Assembly: GCA_949292785.1 (NCBI GenBank)
Contig: CASFBK010000009.1
Span: forward strand, 1 to 64,000
Direction: 5' to 3'
Source of the DNA: an uncultured Eubacteriales bacterium
Lineage (GTDB): Bacteria; Bacillota; Clostridia; Lachnospirales; Lachnospiraceae
DNA length: 64,000 nt
Shown: positions 61,872-64,000 of the stretch, piece by piece
How positions within the stretch are numbered: the stretch's first letter is position 1
How the letters are laid out: each line of letters begins with the position of its first letter
Notes under the pieces: generated by a model
Seen by the model: the letters and a program-made list of their open reading frames with translations, nothing else
Told to the model about the DNA's origin: nothing
Databases searched by the model: none
Made by a program: the position numbers and the translations under genes

Positions 61872-62324
61872 CTATTTATCCAAAATTTTCTTCAATTCGT
61901 TCATAAAGGTATTGACATCCTTAAACTCCCGATACACAGATGCAAACCTCACATAAGCTACCGGGTCTAAATCCTCCAGCTTGTTCATTACGATTTCACC
62001 AATTTCAGAACTGGAAAGTTCCTTCTCCTCACGGCTGAAGATATCAACTTCCACTTCGTCTACCAGCTTATTAATCTGGTTGGCTGATACCGGACGCTTA
62101 TGACATGCCCGCAATACTCCTGCTTCAATCTTCGCACGGTCATACTGTTCCCTGTTATTGTCTTTCTTGATGACAATAAGCGGAATCGTCTCTACTTTTT
62201 CATATGTGGTAAAACGCTTTCCACAATCATCACACAATCGTCTTCTTCGGATAGAACTATTATCATCCGCCGGTCTTGAATCAATTACTCTTGTATTATC
62301 ACTGCTACAAAACGGACACTTCAT
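61872..62324 (-). CDS. nrdR: Transcriptional repressor NrdR
   Basis: A 150-residue NrdR. An N-terminal zinc ribbon (Cys3, Cys6, Cys31, Cys34) is followed by an ATP-cone domain (about 49-139) that senses ATP/dATP. It represses ribonucleotide reductase genes when dATP is high. It has its own consensus promoter. The ribonucleotide reductase genes are not in the window. Confidence 0.95.
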   Translation of the reverse strand: MKCPFCSSDNTRVIDSRPADDNSSIRRRRLCDDCGKRFTTYEKVETIPLIVIKKDNNREQYDRAKIEAGVLRACHKRPVSANQINKLVDEVEVDIFSREEKELSSSEIGEIVMNKLEDLDPVAYVRFASVYREFKDVNTFMNELKKILDK

Positions 62325-62358
62325 CGGGCTTTCCTCCTGCGTTCACCTATTTGGTATA

Positions 62359-62387
62359 AGTATAGCTTTCTTCCGAAATATTGTCAA
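62359..62387 (-). promoter_or_regulatory. nrdR promoter
   Basis: Minus-strand TTGACA (62382-62387), a 17-bp spacer and TATACT (62359-62364). Confidence 0.7.
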
Positions 62388-62434
62388 TCCTATTTTTCTT
62401 GTGGTTTCCCTGTTTTAAAAAGCTTGTTCCCGCA

Positions 62435-62971
62435 TTATATTTTCTTATCTTTAAGAGATAATATTTTATCCAAACATGCAACATGTCCCTCTTTTTCAAC
62501 CTTAATATCTGCATATTCATCACTATTAAGTACAACTACTATCACGGTATCTGAATAGCCGGCTGCTTCAATGACTTTTTTGCTAAAGGTAAGAATAGGC
62601 TGACCGCAGGTTACGGTATCATTTACAGCGACCATCATTTCAAACCCCTGCCCGTTCAACGCTACCGTATCGATTCCTACATGAATCAATACCTCCATTC
62701 CGTCATCGCTCTTAAGCCCCACTGCATGCTTTGTATCTGAAACATTTATAATGGTCCCCTGAAAGGGTGCATATATCGTCTCCATCTCAGGAACAACCGC
62801 GCATCCCTTTCCTAATATTCCCTCTGAAAACACACCATCCTTTACCTCCGCTAAGCGAATAATATTGCCTGCTGCCGGTGCATAGACAGAAAGCGGTTCC
62901 TGAACGCCTTTCTGTAACATACAGCCGGGTTTTTCTTTTTTCTTCACAAATACTTTTTGTAATAAACTCAT
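62435..62971 (-). CDS. PTS glucose-type EIIA protein
   Basis: A 178-residue stand-alone EIIA of the glucose/sucrose (Crr) type. His97 in LIHVGIDTV is the phosphorylated residue and His82 its partner. It accepts phosphate from HPr and passes it to an EIIBC permease. It starts directly after the GH1 gene on the same strand, so it probably serves a beta-glucoside PTS whose other genes lie beyond the right edge. Confidence 0.9.
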   Translation of the reverse strand: MSLLQKVFVKKKEKPGCMLQKGVQEPLSVYAPAAGNIIRLAEVKDGVFSEGILGKGCAVVPEMETIYAPFQGTIINVSDTKHAVGLKSDDGMEVLIHVGIDTVALNGQGFEMMVAVNDTVTCGQPILTFSKKVIEAAGYSDTVIVVVLNSDEYADIKVEKEGHVACLDKILSLKDKKI

Positions 62972-64000
62972 TTAAACCAAGTCCTCTCCATTTGATTCAA
63001 TCACTTTTTTATACCAGTAAAAGCTATCCTTCCTGCTTCTTTTCATCGTTCCATTCCCCTCATTATCCCGGTCTACATAAATAAAACCGTATCTTTTCAT
63101 CATTTCTCCGGTAGATGCAGAAATTTCATCAATACATCCCCACGTAGTATAGCCAAAAAGCTCTACACCGTCTTCTATTGCCGCTTTCATGGCTTTTATA
63201 TGGTTACGAATATATTCCATCCGATAGGAATCATGAATCTTTCCGTCAGCTTCTATTGTATCAACAGCGCCAAGCCCATTTTCTACTACAATAACCGGAA
63301 TCTGATACCTGTCGTATATTTGATTTAATGCATATCGTAACCCATCCGGGTCCATGCCCCATCCCCATTCACTATACTTTAAATACGGATTTTTTTCTCC
63401 AATCGTAAAATTTCCCTTCACCGTTTCCTGTGTCTTTCCCGCTGTTACGCAGGCACTGGAATAGTAGGAGAAACTATAAAAATCTACGATGCCTTCCTTT
63501 AAATCTATGAAATCCTGATGGGTTATCTGCAGTTTTACATCTGCTTTTTCTAAAATCTTCTGTGCATATGCAGGATAGTAACCTCGTACCTGTACATCAC
63601 CACAATAGAATGAGATTCTTTGATTCTTCTCCATGGCTGCAATAACATCTTCCGGCGCACATGTACTTGGATAATTAACAGCATATGCAATCATACAGCC
63701 CACCTTACAATCAGGGTCTATGGTATGGGCAATTTTTACTGCATGTGCACTTGCAACAAATTTATGATGAATCTGTTGATATGTACTTTGTGCCTCCTTC
63801 TTTGCAAGCTCATCCTCCATCAAGTCAAGAAACATAATGGTATTATTCAATTCATTGAATGTCAGCCAATACTTAACCAGTCCCTTGTATTCGGATATCA
63901 CAGTACGAACATATTTATCAAAATACGCAATCATTTTCCTGCTGTTCCATCCGCCGATTTCATTCTCCAGATAGATTGGATTTTCACCATGCCAGATTGT
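62972..64000 (-). CDS. GH1 6-phospho-beta-glucosidase, 5' end missing
   Basis: The 3' part (342 codons) of a family 1 glycosidase, truncated by the right edge: reading stays open through 64000 with family-like sequence (TIWHGENPIYLENE). The acid/base Glu is in TFNELN and the nucleophile in VVENGLG. GH1 enzymes are about 470 residues, so roughly 130 are missing. The next gene is a PTS EIIA, so a phosphorylated beta-glucoside such as cellobiose-6'-phosphate is the likely substrate. Confidence 0.9.
   Translation of the reverse strand, partial: TIWHGENPIYLENEIGGWNSRKMIAYFDKYVRTVISEYKGLVKYWLTFNELNNTIMFLDLMEDELAKKEAQSTYQQIHHKFVASAHAVKIAHTIDPDCKVGCMIAYAVNYPSTCAPEDVIAAMEKNQRISFYCGDVQVRGYYPAYAQKILEKADVKLQITHQDFIDLKEGIVDFYSFSYYSSACVTAGKTQETVKGNFTIGEKNPYLKYSEWGWGMDPDGLRYALNQIYDRYQIPVIVVENGLGAVDTIEADGKIHDSYRMEYIRNHIKAMKAAIEDGVELFGYTTWGCIDEISASTGEMMKRYGFIYVDRDNEGNGTMKRSRKDSFYWYKKVIESNGEDLV

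Noticed and set aside
63934-63934. Start of the GH1 gene at the ATG at 63934
   Set aside because: Reading stays open to the window edge with GH1-like residues, so this is an internal Met and the gene is cut by the edge.

Overview
The window looks like a chromosomal segment of a butyrate-forming gut Lachnospiraceae (Firmicutes, Clostridia). The reasons are strong AGGAGG-type ribosome sites, TTGACA-17-TATAAT promoters, a thl-hbd-bcd-etfB-etfA butyrate cluster, energy-coupling-factor (ECF) transporters with a fused two-domain ATPase, and a mucin/milk-sugar gene set. No rRNA, tRNA, CRISPR array or intact insertion sequence was seen.

Positions 1-45,900 are almost entirely a transporter array. Five tandem pairs of type IV (exporter-fold) half-ABC transporters lie at 673-4145, 17934-21451, 28244-31726, 32582-36141 and 37988-41576. 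Three pairs are joined to a complete ECF module: a Trep_Strep/MptD-type S component, EcfT and a fused EcfA-EcfA ATPase (4213-6901, 14889-17812, 25463-28226). Two MacB/FtsX-type ABC systems (9414-12409 and 41796-45053) are interspersed. Almost every unit has its own regulator (AraC at 7127 and 36999; TetR at 12797, 21814, 24697, 31960, 36225 and 45194; MarR at 14335). The layout resembles the ECF plus YbtP/YbtQ-like set in the Streptococcus equi equibactin locus, so siderophore or other metallophore uptake is the favoured but unproven role. A DtxR-like palindrome (TTAG-N6-CTAA) recurs in promoters of different units and points to shared, possibly iron-dependent, control.

A CsoR-type repressor gene opens the window. 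Inside the array are a lipoprotein, a methyltransferase, a BAAT-type hydrolase, an Rpn-family nuclease and a Cys-rich KTR protein. To its right are an unusual heavy-metal P-type ATPase and a small membrane protein of DUF6110 type (45987-48454).

Positions 48,600-64,000 are mostly core metabolism: the butyrate cluster without crotonase, a SleB-domain cell-wall hydrolase, a sugar-nucleotidyltransferase/nahK/galE group with a divergent AraC regulator (lacto-N-biose/galacto-N-biose type), efp, rpiB, a YqeG phosphatase, nrdR, a PTS EIIA protein and the 3' part of a GH1 6-phospho-beta-glucosidase that runs off the right edge.

Several dispersed non-coding repeats were found: a 14-bp inverted-repeat element of about 75 bp, present twice and both times abutting a terminator; a 41-bp repeat inside the second ECF/ABC cassette; a tandem repeat before the TetR at 31960; and GC-rich hairpin patches.
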